Of a DNA stretch of 41,775 nucleotides, positions 1 through 8,102 are shown piece after piece. The translations under genes were made by a program, and so were the position numbers. This DNA is from a virus. Under the pieces are notes generated by a model that worked only from the letters and a program-made list of their open reading frames with translations, was not told the origin of the DNA and did not search any database. The stretch is taken from positions 1 to 41,775 of IMG/VR virus record IMGVR_UViG_3300025646_000099, one strand, 5' to 3'. Positions within the stretch are counted from its first letter, which is position 1. Each line of letters begins with the position of its first letter.

Positions 1-782
1 CCAAAAGGAACTCCACCACCACCACCAGCAAACCAACGACCGGGATTTAATGGAGCCGGAGATCCTGGAGTTCCATAAGATGGTGGTACACCAGTATCAC
101 CATCAAATGCTCGTAGTCCATCTCCACCCCTTCCTGCCTTTGGGGATGGCCCTCCTCCCCATTGACCACTCATACCAGCACCTCCACCACCGCCGCATGT
201 CGTTGCTGTTCCTTTTCCACCATAAGTTCCTTGCCTATCTAATCCTGTTCCAGTTCCAACTCCATAAGTCGCAGGTGCCGATTTTCCTGCTCCACCACCC
301 GATCCACCTGGTCCACCCGGCGCTGTTAATGGGCCACCACCACCATCACCACCTCCAGTGGTTGTAAGTGTAATTCCAGGTCCGATTATAGAAGATGAAG
401 TTCCTTTAGAAGCGGTTGTGCCAGTGACCGGAGCACCTGCACCTCCACCACCCACAGTAATAGTATAAGAACCAGGAGGAAATAAAACAAAAAATTTTTC
501 TAACATTCCTCCTGCACCACCACCACCTCCCCAAATTGTTGGAGTTCCACCAGAACCTCCTCCTCCACCACCAGAAATTATACAAATATCAACATATCCA
601 GATTTATCAACTGTAAAAGTTCCAGGAGAAGTGTAAAAATAATAATTATATCCGTTTCCAGGAGTTTGTAACGTTCCATCAGTTGTTGCTATAGTTGTAA
701 CTCCACCAAAAACTTGAGGATCAGTAATATTAGAAATAGATAATGATGTAAATCCGTCGCTATTATTTTTAACTGGTGCCAT
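1..782 (-). CDS. Glycine-rich fibre/adhesin-like protein, C-terminus cut by window edge
   Basis: The frame is open from the ATG at 782 to the window edge, giving 260 codons without a stop, so the C-terminus is missing. After about 45 ordinary residues comes a beta-type segment (YFYTSPGTFTVDKSGYVDI), then long glycine-rich stretches with runs such as SGGGGGGSGG and WGGGGGAGG and a PGSYTITVGGGGAG element. This is the layout of the phage 'glycine-rich domain' proteins. Poly-glycine loops are also the hallmark of T-even gp38-type adhesins, so a receptor-binding tip is plausible but inferred. A GGAGG ribosome site lies just before the start. The stop of the preceding 130-aa gene is 2 bases away, so the two are probably co-translated. 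It is the last visible member of the fibre cassette. Confidence 0.75.
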   Translation of the reverse strand, partial: MAPVKNNSDGFTSLSISNITDPQVFGGVTTIATTDGTLQTPGNGYNYYFYTSPGTFTVDKSGYVDICIISGGGGGGSGGTPTIWGGGGGAGGMLEKFFVLFPPGSYTITVGGGGAGAPVTGTTASKGTSSSIIGPGITLTTTGGGDGGGGPLTAPGGPGGSGGGAGKSAPATYGVGTGTGLDRQGTYGGKGTATTCGGGGGAGMSGQWGGGPSPKAGRGGDGLRAFDGDTGVPPSYGTPGSPAPLNPGRWFAGGGGGVPF

Positions 783-784
783 AT

Positions 785-1177
785 TTATGCCTCCCTATCG
801 CCTAAAACTACAACATTAATATCATTTGTTGCCACACCCAAATTAAAAGTTCCTTCATTAAATACTTGAATGCTGTCTCCATCACTTGTTAAAGTAATTG
901 GATATTGCGGTTCAAAGAAAAAGGTATCATTTGAGGCTAAAGAAATTCTGGCAATTCTATCACCATCAGTTGCGGTTCCAACACTTCCCCCACTATTTGG
1001 AACGATATAAATTTGTGCTTGCTGAGATAAATCAGTACTTGCAGTTCCTACTGTACTGTTATAAATTACGATACTTCTAATATAAACAGTTTTTGCTGAA
1101 CTAACGCTGTAAATTGTTGAAGTTGTTCCTGCCGATACTATTGTTGGAAATCCTAAATTTGCTTTTGCAAGTGCCAT
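785..1177 (-). CDS. Small virion-associated protein, 130 aa
   Basis: Unrecognised family. The protein starts MALAKANLGF and is rich in Thr, Ser, Val and Ile with alternating hydrophobic residues, as in a beta-sandwich; it has no signal peptide or membrane segment. It sits between the collagen-like fibre and the glycine-rich protein and has its own ATAAATA late promoter 21 bases upstream. The start and general layout (MALA, then an IY-x-V strand near residue 22 and a VNN/IYNST-type strand near residue 35) recall the 109-aa protein at 4034-4363, which sits in the equivalent place after another fibre. A fibre-associated or capping role is inference from position only. Confidence 0.75.
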   Translation of the reverse strand: MALAKANLGFPTIVSAGTTSTIYSVSSAKTVYIRSIVIYNSTVGTASTDLSQQAQIYIVPNSGGSVGTATDGDRIARISLASNDTFFFEPQYPITLTSDGDSIQVFNEGTFNLGVATNDINVVVLGDREA

Positions 1178-1198
1178 TATACTTATTACTTTTTTGTC

Positions 1199-1205
1199 TA
1201 TTTAT
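1199..1205 (-). promoter_or_regulatory. Late promoter box ATAAATA
   Basis: The reverse strand reads CATAAATA, 21 bases before the ATG of the 130-aa gene. This is the T4 gp55-type late -10 box as used by cyanomyoviruses. It overlaps the stop codon of the collagen-like fibre gene. Confidence 0.6.
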
Positions 1206-4024
1206 GCGAATAACATCACTTCCAGAATATCTAAAGTTGCAGAACCACCACCTCCACCAGCAGCATCAATAGTTGTATTAGTAATCGTCAAATTAGTACC
1301 AACTGTTAGATACGTTAGTTTAGATGCACTATCGTCCCAGAATACTAATTTGTCCGAACCTGCATCATCTGCAGAAATTTCTCCAGATGTTGCGGAAAGA
1401 ACATCAGTAATATTTGTATTTACTGCAATTACATCTGATGCGGATATTCCTTGAACACCTTGAGTTCCTGTAGTTCCTTGTGCTCCTGTTGCACCTTGAG
1501 TTCCTGCTCCTGTAGTACCTTGAGCACCAGTAGTTCCCTGTGCTCCTGTAGTACCTTGAGTTCCTGTAGTACCTTGAGTTCCTGTTGCACCTTGAGCACC
1601 AGTAGCACCTTGAGTTCCAGTAGTTCCTTGAGTACCAGTAGTTCCCTGTGCCCCTGTAGTACCTTGAGCCCCTGTGGTTCCTTGTGCTCCTGTAGTGCCT
1701 TGAGTTCCTGCTCCTGTGGCACCTTGAGTACCGGTAGTTCCCTGTGCTCCTGCAGTTCCTTGTGCTCCTTGATCTCCTTGTGCTCCTGTGGCACCTTGAG
1801 CACCTTTATCACCTGTTCTTGAGAATTCAATGCTTAATGGTTCTCCATTGGTTGGCAATGAACCAGAAATATGAGAAACTGGAATCTTATAATAACCGAA
1901 TACTGAAGTAACTGATCCTGTTATGCTCCATATGTTAGATACTGAACTTGCTGATAAAGCACCACTAATTACCAAATATCCTTCCTGCCCTGGATTTGTA
2001 CTATCATCCCAACTATCATACCAAGAAGTTTGGACATTAGAATAATAATCATTATTATCAATAAAGATAAAACTTACAGCCCCAATAGTTGAACTGTTAT
2101 ATCTAATGACTCCATTTCCAGGGTCAGAATCTGTAGTAGATGTACTAAAGGTATATGAAACTCCACCCCTACTGCCAATTTCACCTTGAGTTCCTTGAGT
2201 ACCGGTAGTTCCCTGTGCCCCTGTAGCACCTTGAGTACCAGTAGTTCCCTGAGTACCAGTAGTACCTTGTGCTCCTGTTGTACCTTGAGTTCCTGTGGTT
2301 CCTTGAGCACCAGTAGCACCTTGAGTACCGGTAGTTCCCTGTGCCCCTGTGACACCTTGAGTACCAGTAGTTCCCTGAGTACCAGTAGTTCCTTGAGTTC
2401 CATCAGTACCTTGTGCTCCTGTTGTACCTTGAGCACCAGTAGTTCCTTGTGCTCCTGTTGCACCTTGAGTTCCATCAGTACCTTGCGTTCCTGTAGTACC
2501 TTGAGCACCAGTAGTTCCCTGAGTACCAGTAGTTCCTTGTGCTCCTGTGATGCCTTGAGTACCAGTGGTTCCTTGAGTTCCTACATCTCCTTTATCACCG
2601 GTTCTTGCAAATGTAATTATTACATCTTCACCATTACTAAATGTAACCGAACTTCCAGAAACATATGCACAACTTACGGTATAATATGTGGTGTTATCAG
2701 TTAAACCGGAGATTGTAAATAGAGCAAAGTCATCAGCATTTAGACGATTCGATATTCTAAAATGACCCTTGATTGTTGAGGTGGAGTCGTCAATCGTTTG
2801 TAAGAATGAATCTAAATTAGTTCCATTATCATCAGATTCATATATGAACATGTTCGTTGCAACGTCTGGCCTCTCATTAAATCTTATTTCACCTTGACCA
2901 ATTCCAGACGCACTTAGTGTATCGTTAAATGTGTAGTCAAAGGTAGCTCCGCCAAAATTTCCATCAGTGCCTTGAGTTCCTGTGGTTCCTTGAGTTCCAT
3001 CAGTACCTTGAGTACCAGTAGTTCCCTGAGTACCAGTGGTTCCTTGAGTTCCATCAGTACCTTGAGTACCAGTAGTTCCCTGAGTACCAGTAGTTCCCTG
3101 AGTACCAGTGGTTCCTTGAGTTCCTGTGCCTGTGGTTCCCTGAGTTCCATCAGTACCTTGGGTTCCTGTGGTTCCTTGAGTTCCATCAGTACCTTGAGTT
3201 CCTGTAGTTCCTTGAGTTCCTGTGCCTGTGGTTCCTTGAGTTCCATCAGTACCTTGAGTACCAGTGGTTCCTTGGGTTCCTGTGGTTCCTTGAGTTCCTG
3301 TGCCTGTGGTTCCTTGAGTTCCATCAGTACCTTGGGTTCCATCAGTGCCTTGGGTTCCTATGGTTCCTTGAGTGCCATCAGTGCCTTGGGTTCCATCAGT
3401 ACCTTGAGTTCCTGTAGTTCCTTGAGTTCCTGTAGTTCCTTGAGTTCCTGTGATTCCTTGAGCACCAGTAGTCCCTTGGGTTCCATCAGTACCTTGGGTT
3501 CCATCAGTACCTTGAGTTCCTGTGATTCCTTGAGCACCAGTAGTCCCTTGGGTTCCATCAGTACCTTGGGTTCCATCAGTACCTTGAGTTCCTGTGATTC
3601 CTTGAGTTCCTGTGGTTCCTTGAGCACCAGTAGTTCCTTGAATACCTTGAATACCTTGAATACCTTGAACAGTTGAAATTGTAACTTCGGCAGTAGAACC
3701 ATTTGCCACTGCTGTAACATTATCACCGATAAAGTTAATAACACTAAAAGTTGTTCCAATACCAACACCATCTTCTTTTATCTCAATACCTTCAATCTTA
3801 CTTACGATCAAATCTGTTAAATTAATACCACTTCCATAATAAGTAGTTGCACTTACTATGCCACTAATATTCGCATCACCAGCAACATACAGCTCATAAT
3901 CTTGAGTGTCGGAAGTTTTAATGCCTACATTTCCAGTAACTTCCAATACTTGTTGATTATCAGTGTATGAACTGATACCAATCTTAAGATTTTCTTGTCT
4001 GTTGCTGAGATATCCTTTTGCCAT
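1202..4024 (-). CDS. Collagen-like tail fibre, 940 aa
   Basis: Three long Gly-X-Y tracts (about residues 121-355, 476-615 and 737-861) are made almost only of GTQ, GTT, GTD, GAQ and GAT triplets, the hallmark of phage collagen-like fibres that trimerise into a stiff rod. They are separated by two related globular spacers (about 356-475 and 616-735). Each spacer starts around Y-T-F, contains a G-x-IR-F/Y-N strand and ends FARTGDKGD or FSRTGDKGA, so a spacer-plus-collagen unit has been duplicated. The N-terminal 120 residues (MAKGYLSNRQENLKIG start, VLEVTGNVGI and YYGSGINLTDL motifs) look like a phage fibre attachment region. The C-terminus is a small Gly-Ser-rich tip ending LDILEVMLFA. It probably forms a long fibre reaching from the virion to the host; the attachment site is unknown. 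Confidence 0.88.
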   Translation of the reverse strand: MAKGYLSNRQENLKIGISSYTDNQQVLEVTGNVGIKTSDTQDYELYVAGDANISGIVSATTYYGSGINLTDLIVSKIEGIEIKEDGVGIGTTFSVINFIGDNVTAVANGSTAEVTISTVQGIQGIQGIQGTTGAQGTTGTQGITGTQGTDGTQGTDGTQGTTGAQGITGTQGTDGTQGTDGTQGTTGAQGITGTQGTTGTQGTTGTQGTDGTQGTDGTQGTIGTQGTDGTQGTDGTQGTTGTGTQGTTGTQGTTGTQGTDGTQGTTGTGTQGTTGTQGTDGTQGTTGTQGTDGTQGTTGTGTQGTTGTQGTTGTQGTTGTQGTDGTQGTTGTQGTTGTQGTDGTQGTTGTQGTDGNFGGATFDYTFNDTLSASGIGQGEIRFNERPDVATNMFIYESDDNGTNLDSFLQTIDDSTSTIKGHFRISNRLNADDFALFTISGLTDNTTYYTVSCAYVSGSSVTFSNGEDVIITFARTGDKGDVGTQGTTGTQGITGAQGTTGTQGTTGAQGTTGTQGTDGTQGATGAQGTTGAQGTTGAQGTDGTQGTTGTQGTTGTQGVTGAQGTTGTQGATGAQGTTGTQGTTGAQGTTGTQGTTGTQGATGAQGTTGTQGTQGEIGSRGGVSYTFSTSTTDSDPGNGVIRYNSSTIGAVSFIFIDNNDYYSNVQTSWYDSWDDSTNPGQEGYLVISGALSASSVSNIWSITGSVTSVFGYYKIPVSHISGSLPTNGEPLSIEFSRTGDKGAQGATGAQGDQGAQGTAGAQGTTGTQGATGAGTQGTTGAQGTTGAQGTTGAQGTTGTQGTTGTQGATGAQGATGTQGTTGTQGTTGAQGTTGAQGTTGAGTQGATGAQGTTGTQGVQGISASDVIAVNTNITDVLSATSGEISADDAGSDKLVFWDDSASKLTYLTVGTNLTITNTTIDAAGGGGGSATLDILEVMLFA
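1432..1806 (-). repeat. Collagen-like 9/18-bp coding repeats, tract 3
   Basis: Degenerate tandem DNA repeats encode the third Gly-X-Y tract (GTQGTTGAQ-type units). Unit length is a multiple of 9 bases, with occasional GTGTQ or GAGTQ phase shifts that insert an extra Gly-X pair. Confidence 0.85.
2186..2600 (-). repeat. Collagen-like coding repeats, tract 2
   Basis: The middle tandem tract encodes GTQGTTGTQ and GAQGTTGAQ units between the two globular spacer domains. It is rich in the ACC-AGT/ACT-GGT alternations expected of Gly-Thr codons. Confidence 0.85.
2958..3672 (-). repeat. Collagen-like coding repeats, tract 1
   Basis: The longest tandem tract. It starts with three GIQ triplets at the N-terminal side (plus-strand bases near 3640-3672) and continues with GTQGTDGTQ units. 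It includes a near-perfect duplicated block around 3465-3600. Confidence 0.85.
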
Positions 4025-4033
4025 TGTCTTATA

Positions 4034-4363
4034 TTAGTTGAGTGTTTCTATGATGCTTACAATGAACTTGAGATTCGTATTATCACTACCCGATAATACT
4101 AACTTATCTCCACTTTCCAATACCAACTTTCCCGAAAGAAGATTTGCAGTATCATTTGCAGCAATAGGAAATTCTTTTAATATTTCTGTGTCGGTGGAAC
4201 TTCTTCGGTGTGCAAGTGTCACATCTTCTGAAGTAGCGCCAATATTTGCTACTTGAGCCAAAAGAACAACTCCAGTATAACCAACTGGTGCTGTGTAAAT
4301 TTCAGTTGGAGATGTATCAACAACTGCTGTAACTGTTTGGAATACGTTAAGTGCGAGTGCCAT
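4034..4363 (-). CDS. Small virion-associated protein, 109 aa
   Basis: No family recognised. The protein starts MALALNVFQTVTAVVD. It is predicted to be nearly all beta: IYTAPVGYTGVVLLAQVANIG resembles the paired strands of a small jelly roll, followed by a polar LAHRRSSTDTEI turn and a final LKFIVSIIETLN strand. It lies 3 bases after the 527-aa fibre and 9 bases before the collagen-like fibre, so it belongs to the fibre cassette. Small proteins of this type might cap a fibre or mediate its docking, but nothing in the sequence proves it. Compare the 130-aa protein at 785-1177. Confidence 0.75.
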   Translation of the reverse strand: MALALNVFQTVTAVVDTSPTEIYTAPVGYTGVVLLAQVANIGATSEDVTLAHRRSSTDTEILKEFPIAANDTANLLSGKLVLESGDKLVLSGSDNTNLKFIVSIIETLN

Positions 4364-4366
4364 TCT

Positions 4367-5950
4367 TTAATCTCCTCCTAGTGCTAGAATGAATGGTGTC
4401 ACTGTGGAGAACAAACTCTTGGAATAAAATGTTCCACTGATTGTTCCTGTTTGTTGATTAATCACAACACCATCACCAATTCTAAAGTTTCCGGATTGAT
4501 CTGTAGATGTATAAACAATTAATCCACCATTTCTAGAATCTGTTTCATTTGCCTGAATTGGAACTCCTCCAGTAGAAGGTAATGCATTTGCAATTGTTAC
4601 TCCAGAACCAATGTATTCGAATGCATGTCCCGATGCCAAAATACGACTTTGTTTGAAGAAAGGAACTGTTGTTCCAACACCAACAGCATAAGGAACATTG
4701 TCCGTGAGAGTGATTGTAGAAATTCCGGAAGATATTGGTGTAGAACTTTCAATTACATAATAAGTCGGAATTAAAGACGCAGTTGCTGTTGCTGTATTGA
4801 TGCCAACATCTGGTGATGAAATTGTAATAGTTGGTACTGATTCATATCCTCTTCCACTTGAAACCGTTTCAATGGAAACTACAGAACCATCTCTTATTTC
4901 TGCAACTGCTTGAGCTTGAACCCCCCATGGAGTTGATGGTGCTGATATAGTTACTGTTGGGGTTGTTGTGTATCCAGTTCCACCAGCAGAAACTACTACT
5001 TTTTGGACCGTATAGTAAAGATTGTCAAAGTAAACAACTTGACCATCATAAGGTCTTGTGTTTCCAAGACCTGCCAATACAAATTCGTTTGTATTGGCAC
5101 TTCCAAAAACAGTTACAATTCCCACAAATTGTTCTGCACCAACCCCATCTGCTATTAATCCAAAATTTCCAAAAGATGAATTTGAGTTAGTTAGATCGCA
5201 AGCACCACCACTACCACAATAAACTGCAATATCATTACAAATGGTAAAAAGAGATACTAATTGAGCATATCCACTATTTGTAATAGAAACTCCAATACCA
5301 CCTTGATTATATTGAGTATAACTATCAAGAACCATTGATTTTAAATCACCATCTGCATGATTTCCGTCAATCTTCATTCCAATACTATTTGAGATAAAAT
5401 TAGTACAGTTTTGAATATATGGTGATTGAGTAATTGTTCCAGCGCCGACTGGATTAAATGAAAATATAGATTTGCCCAAATCTAGAGTGCCAGTATAAGA
5501 CATCTCCGCAATATAATTTCCATTCGAAACATAAAACAGGTCTTGATTTGCATTTTGTGGAGATATTGATACTTCTCTAAGACTATCTCCAACTATTGAA
5601 ACTTGTTCCGGAATTGTAAGTGGATTATTTTCTACATAAGATCCAGCACTAACTTTAATAACTGTTCCTGTTGTTGCTGCTGTAAGTGCTGCTCCAATTG
5701 TTCTTTTTGCGTCTCCAAGCTTTTTTCCTGTATTGGAGTCGCTTCCGTCTTGTGTAACATAAAGAATATTAGTAACTGTTGCTCCGGCACCAAGTCTTAC
5801 AATATCGGTGCCTATACCCGATCTTTCTCTACGAGCAAATAACTCTGCATCGTATGTATTAAGTCCAAGTTCTCCCAAAGGCAAATCATTTACCGTTGGT
5901 GCTTTTCCGGGAACTGCAGACCTTTTTATTCTTATATTAGGATTTGCCAT
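4367..5950 (-). CDS. Beta-helix-like tail fibre or spike, 527 aa
   Basis: The N-terminus (PNIRIKRSAVPGKAPTVNDL, then LGELGLNTYDAELFARR) is the short attachment region found on many phage fibres, equivalent to the 'RGTAAEW...AGEIGFETD' type. Residues about 60-300 have the pattern of a right-handed parallel beta-helix (pectin-lyase-like): a pre-helix DGSDSNTGKK turn, TIGAALTAATTGTVIKVSAG, SYVENNPLTIPEQVSIVGD, then repeated strand-turn rungs. Residues about 318-387 hold two tandem GxGYxxxPxxxI modules (GGTGYTTTPTVTI and GRGYESVPTITI). The C-terminus has GGVPIQANETDSRNGG and FRIGDGVVINQQTGTISGTF, a common end module of phage fibres. A receptor-binding or surface-degrading role is inferred. It starts 55 bases after a late promoter box. 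Confidence 0.82.
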   Translation of the reverse strand: MANPNIRIKRSAVPGKAPTVNDLPLGELGLNTYDAELFARRERSGIGTDIVRLGAGATVTNILYVTQDGSDSNTGKKLGDAKRTIGAALTAATTGTVIKVSAGSYVENNPLTIPEQVSIVGDSLREVSISPQNANQDLFYVSNGNYIAEMSYTGTLDLGKSIFSFNPVGAGTITQSPYIQNCTNFISNSIGMKIDGNHADGDLKSMVLDSYTQYNQGGIGVSITNSGYAQLVSLFTICNDIAVYCGSGGACDLTNSNSSFGNFGLIADGVGAEQFVGIVTVFGSANTNEFVLAGLGNTRPYDGQVVYFDNLYYTVQKVVVSAGGTGYTTTPTVTISAPSTPWGVQAQAVAEIRDGSVVSIETVSSGRGYESVPTITISSPDVGINTATATASLIPTYYVIESSTPISSGISTITLTDNVPYAVGVGTTVPFFKQSRILASGHAFEYIGSGVTIANALPSTGGVPIQANETDSRNGGLIVYTSTDQSGNFRIGDGVVINQQTGTISGTFYSKSLFSTVTPFILALGGD

Positions 5951-5981
5951 CCAATCCTCGCATCTTTGGTAGAGACCATAG

Positions 5982-6001
5982 AAACTCTTATATAAGAGTT
6001 T
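5982..6001. other. 20-bp perfect palindrome
   Basis: AAACTCTTATATAAGAGTTT is a perfect inverted repeat in the leader of the 527-aa fibre gene, downstream of its late promoter. It could fold in the mRNA or act weakly as a terminator toward the plus side, where Ts follow. On the coding strand it lacks a proper U-tract. Confidence 0.5.
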
Positions 6002-6005
6002 TTAT

Positions 6006-6012
6006 TATTTAT
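6006..6012 (-). promoter_or_regulatory. Late promoter box ATAAATA
   Basis: CATAAATA on the reverse strand, 55 bases before the 527-aa fibre start and overlapping the stop of the 62-aa gene. The leader is longer than for most late boxes here and contains the palindrome at 5982-6001. Confidence 0.5.
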
Positions 6013-6197
6013 GAGAAATCTTCTTCTATTTTTGTCCCCCTCTTTACTTTCTTTAGTTTATTAAGTTCACTACTTAACGATTGTATAGTTGCATTCAGTT
6101 TTTCCACCTGTGTCTCCAATACAATATTTTGATTCATTAATTCAAAGCTCTTTTGTTGATACTTTGAAAGAACTAACTTCAAATCTTCTTCAGACAT
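6009..6197 (-). CDS. Small coiled-coil protein, 62 aa
   Basis: The protein starts MSEEDLKLVLSKYQQKSFEL and continues as one predicted amphipathic helix with heptads of Leu, Val and Ile (about residues 20-50), then a basic KLKKVKRGTK tail. Short MSEEDLK..YQQKSFEL proteins are familiar to me from cyanomyovirus structural regions, with no assigned function. Its ATG follows directly on the U-tract of a terminator hairpin at 6202-6229, so it must depend on readthrough. I see no good ribosome site except AGGA in the hairpin loop. Function unknown; oligomerisation is likely from the coiled coil. Confidence 0.7.
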   Translation of the reverse strand: MSEEDLKLVLSKYQQKSFELMNQNIVLETQVEKLNATIQSLSSELNKLKKVKRGTKIEEDFS

Positions 6198-6229
6198 AAA
6201 AAAATATACCCAGTTTCCTGAGTATATTT
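6198..6229 (-). terminator. Intrinsic terminator with GAAA tetraloop
   Basis: The reverse-strand RNA forms a 12-bp stem (AAAUAUACUCAG with CUGGGUAUAUUU, one G-U pair) closed by a GAAA loop and followed by a run of Us. It lies 20 bases after the stop of the 604-aa fibre gene. The U-tract abuts the ATG of the 62-aa gene. Confidence 0.8.
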
Positions 6230-6248
6230 AGATTTTAATTAGTTACTA

Positions 6249-8063
6249 TCAGAAAGTTCCAGCATCAACAGTAATGTTCTCAAGGAATCTTTCAGTTCCT
6301 GTGCAAGAAATGACTTGCGATGTTCCTGCACAATCAGTAACCCATAACCCACCAATTTCAATTGGGGCAAAAGTAGTTACCGAAAGTTGTGGAGTATCAT
6401 TGTCAGAGCCATTGGTATCTGCAGAAAGTACACTCGCAAACTTAAATCTAGTGTCACCATGCTCCCAAATAACAGCAGATTTCTTTGCTGATCCACTAGC
6501 ATGATAATTAAACAGGACACCCAAGTCCCAAGTTGTTGCCGATGAAGGTGTTGCTCCATTTACAATACCCAAATCAATTGTTCTATCTTCTACAGTCAAT
6601 GCTGCAGTATTGACTTGAGTTGTGTTACCAGAAACATAAAGGTTTCCTGTAACTGTTAAATCATTTGCAGTGGTAACAGCTCCAGTAGAATCTGCAAGAG
6701 TTAATGCAGTTGTTCCATCGGATGCTTTAATATCATTACCACCAACTGTCAAATCACCTCCAACTGTTACATTAGTTGAGAATGTAGAAACTCCAGTAAC
6801 ATTAATACCACCTGCACCAACAATTAATCCACCACCACCAAAAGTTAAATTAGTGCTATCTTCTAATGCACCAGAAGTCCCTGCAAGAACAACTCTACCG
6901 GCAGTTAAGTCTGAAACAGTTGCTGAAGAAAGAGTGGTTTCTCCACCAGAAATATCTGCCCCACTATTAACATCAAGTGCTCCAGTTACCGTTAATGCTG
7001 CACCAACAATTACATTATCAGGAAGTCCAATAGTGATTGTTTGTCCTGATGCAGAAGTTACAATTTCACTTGCAGTACCTGCAATAGTGAAAGTCTGAGA
7101 ATCTAAGTCAACAGCACCAGTTCCAGTATCTCCAGAAAAGTCAAAATCTTGTGCAGTGACTTGTGCATCAACATATGCTTTAATTGCTTTTGCTGATGCT
7201 AAGGTATCATCGGAACCAGATACTGAAGAGAGGTCAGTATCAACAGATGTAATAGCAGTTCCACTAGTGAAAGTTAAACTATCAATCGTTGCAGTTCCAA
7301 TGTCTGCAGTGGTGATTGTTGCAGCAGAAGAAACATTTACATCATCTAAATCTGCAAGACCAATAACATTCAGGGTAGAACCATTAAATGTTAAATTTCC
7401 ACTATCTTCTAATGAACCGGAAGTTCCTGCAAGAACAACCCTTCCAGATGTTAAATCACTAACTGTTGCTGATGATAATGTTGTTTCTCCACCAGAAATA
7501 TCAGCACCACCATTTGCATCAATAGCACCAGTGAATGTTGATACTCCAACAAATTCGGAATATCCTTGAACATTCAGGTTGGCACCAACTGTAACATTCT
7601 TATCAATCCCAAGACCACCATCAATCTGAACTGCACCAGTATCAGAATCACCTAAAGTATTATCGGTAGTATCTGTAAATGTTGCAATACCAGTAAAAAC
7701 TGGATCGGCAGAACCACTAGACCAAGTTAGATTTCCACTACCATCATTAGTTAAGACTGAACTTGAAGAACCTTGAATTCCGGGAAGAGTATAAGTTACA
7801 ATTCCTGCAAGTGAATCTGGTGATTTAATAGTAATATAATCAGAACCATTTGAAGTTCCTTCGACAAGATTTAAACCACTAGCAGTGGAAGTTGTTTCTT
7901 TGATCCAATATCTATGAGAACCAAAGAATTTATTGGTTGCAGTATCCGAACTAAGTCCAACAAATAAATCGTGCGTATCTGTAGTAAAAGCTGGTTCACC
8001 TGCCTGAAGACCTGGCAAATTTGTAAGAAGACCTCTTTTAAATTGAAAAATAGGTGCGGCCAT
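6249..8063 (-). CDS. Tail fibre-like protein with internal repeats, 604 aa
   Basis: The N-terminus FQFKRGLLTNLPGLQAGEPA followed by FTTDTHDLFVG is the standard phage fibre attachment motif. The body is low-complexity beta (Thr, Ser, Gly, Asp rich) with an internal duplication of about 50 residues: SGGETTLSSATVSDLT-GRVVLAGTSG-LEDS occurs near residues 180-230 and again near 360-410. DLTVTGNLYVSGNTTQVNTA and VEDRTIDLGIVNG near the C-terminus are typical phage fibre elements of the end region. The last residues, RFLENITVDAGTF, match the end of the 87-aa protein two genes upstream. It has a late promoter 32 bases upstream and a strong terminator 20 bases downstream, so it can be a single-gene transcript. 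Confidence 0.85.
   Translation of the reverse strand: MAAPIFQFKRGLLTNLPGLQAGEPAFTTDTHDLFVGLSSDTATNKFFGSHRYWIKETTSTASGLNLVEGTSNGSDYITIKSPDSLAGIVTYTLPGIQGSSSSVLTNDGSGNLTWSSGSADPVFTGIATFTDTTDNTLGDSDTGAVQIDGGLGIDKNVTVGANLNVQGYSEFVGVSTFTGAIDANGGADISGGETTLSSATVSDLTSGRVVLAGTSGSLEDSGNLTFNGSTLNVIGLADLDDVNVSSAATITTADIGTATIDSLTFTSGTAITSVDTDLSSVSGSDDTLASAKAIKAYVDAQVTAQDFDFSGDTGTGAVDLDSQTFTIAGTASEIVTSASGQTITIGLPDNVIVGAALTVTGALDVNSGADISGGETTLSSATVSDLTAGRVVLAGTSGALEDSTNLTFGGGGLIVGAGGINVTGVSTFSTNVTVGGDLTVGGNDIKASDGTTALTLADSTGAVTTANDLTVTGNLYVSGNTTQVNTAALTVEDRTIDLGIVNGATPSSATTWDLGVLFNYHASGSAKKSAVIWEHGDTRFKFASVLSADTNGSDNDTPQLSVTTFAPIEIGGLWVTDCAGTSQVISCTGTERFLENITVDAGTF
6815..6985 (-). repeat. Internal duplication, copy 2 (604-aa fibre)
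   Basis: It encodes the second GADISGGETTLSSATVSDLT unit. Its protein is nearly identical to copy 1 at 7365-7530, but many third codon positions differ, including a serine coded TCA here and AGT in the other copy. Confidence 0.75.
7365..7530 (-). repeat. Internal duplication, copy 1 (604-aa fibre)
   Basis: First copy of the roughly 50-residue unit of the 604-aa fibre; see copy 2 at 6815-6985. Only one residue differs over the 21-residue core (Ser versus Ala at its end). Confidence 0.75.
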
Positions 8064-8095
8064 CTTCTTATTCTTTTTTGGTGTTTATATACTAA

Positions 8096-8102
8096 TATTT
8101 AT
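8096..8102 (-). promoter_or_regulatory. Late promoter box ATAAATA
   Basis: AATAAATA on the reverse strand, 32 bases before the start of the 604-aa fibre, in the 46-base gap after the 87-aa gene. Confidence 0.55.

Noticed and set aside
50-367. Plus-strand His/Leu-rich 105-codon frame
   Set aside because: It is antisense to the glycine-rich gene; the His runs come from complementing Gly codons.
782-788. ATAAATA box at the start of the glycine-rich gene
   Set aside because: It overlaps the ATG itself, so it cannot be that gene's promoter; it coincides with the stop and start codon context.
2972-3676. Long plus-strand Ser/Leu/Cys-rich open frames opposite the collagen-like fibre (also 1451-1822 and 2186-2704)
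   Set aside because: They are the complement of Gly-X-Y codon repeats; the protein is a low-complexity SSLSTSG-type repeat with no start signal. Stops are avoided only because of the repeat.
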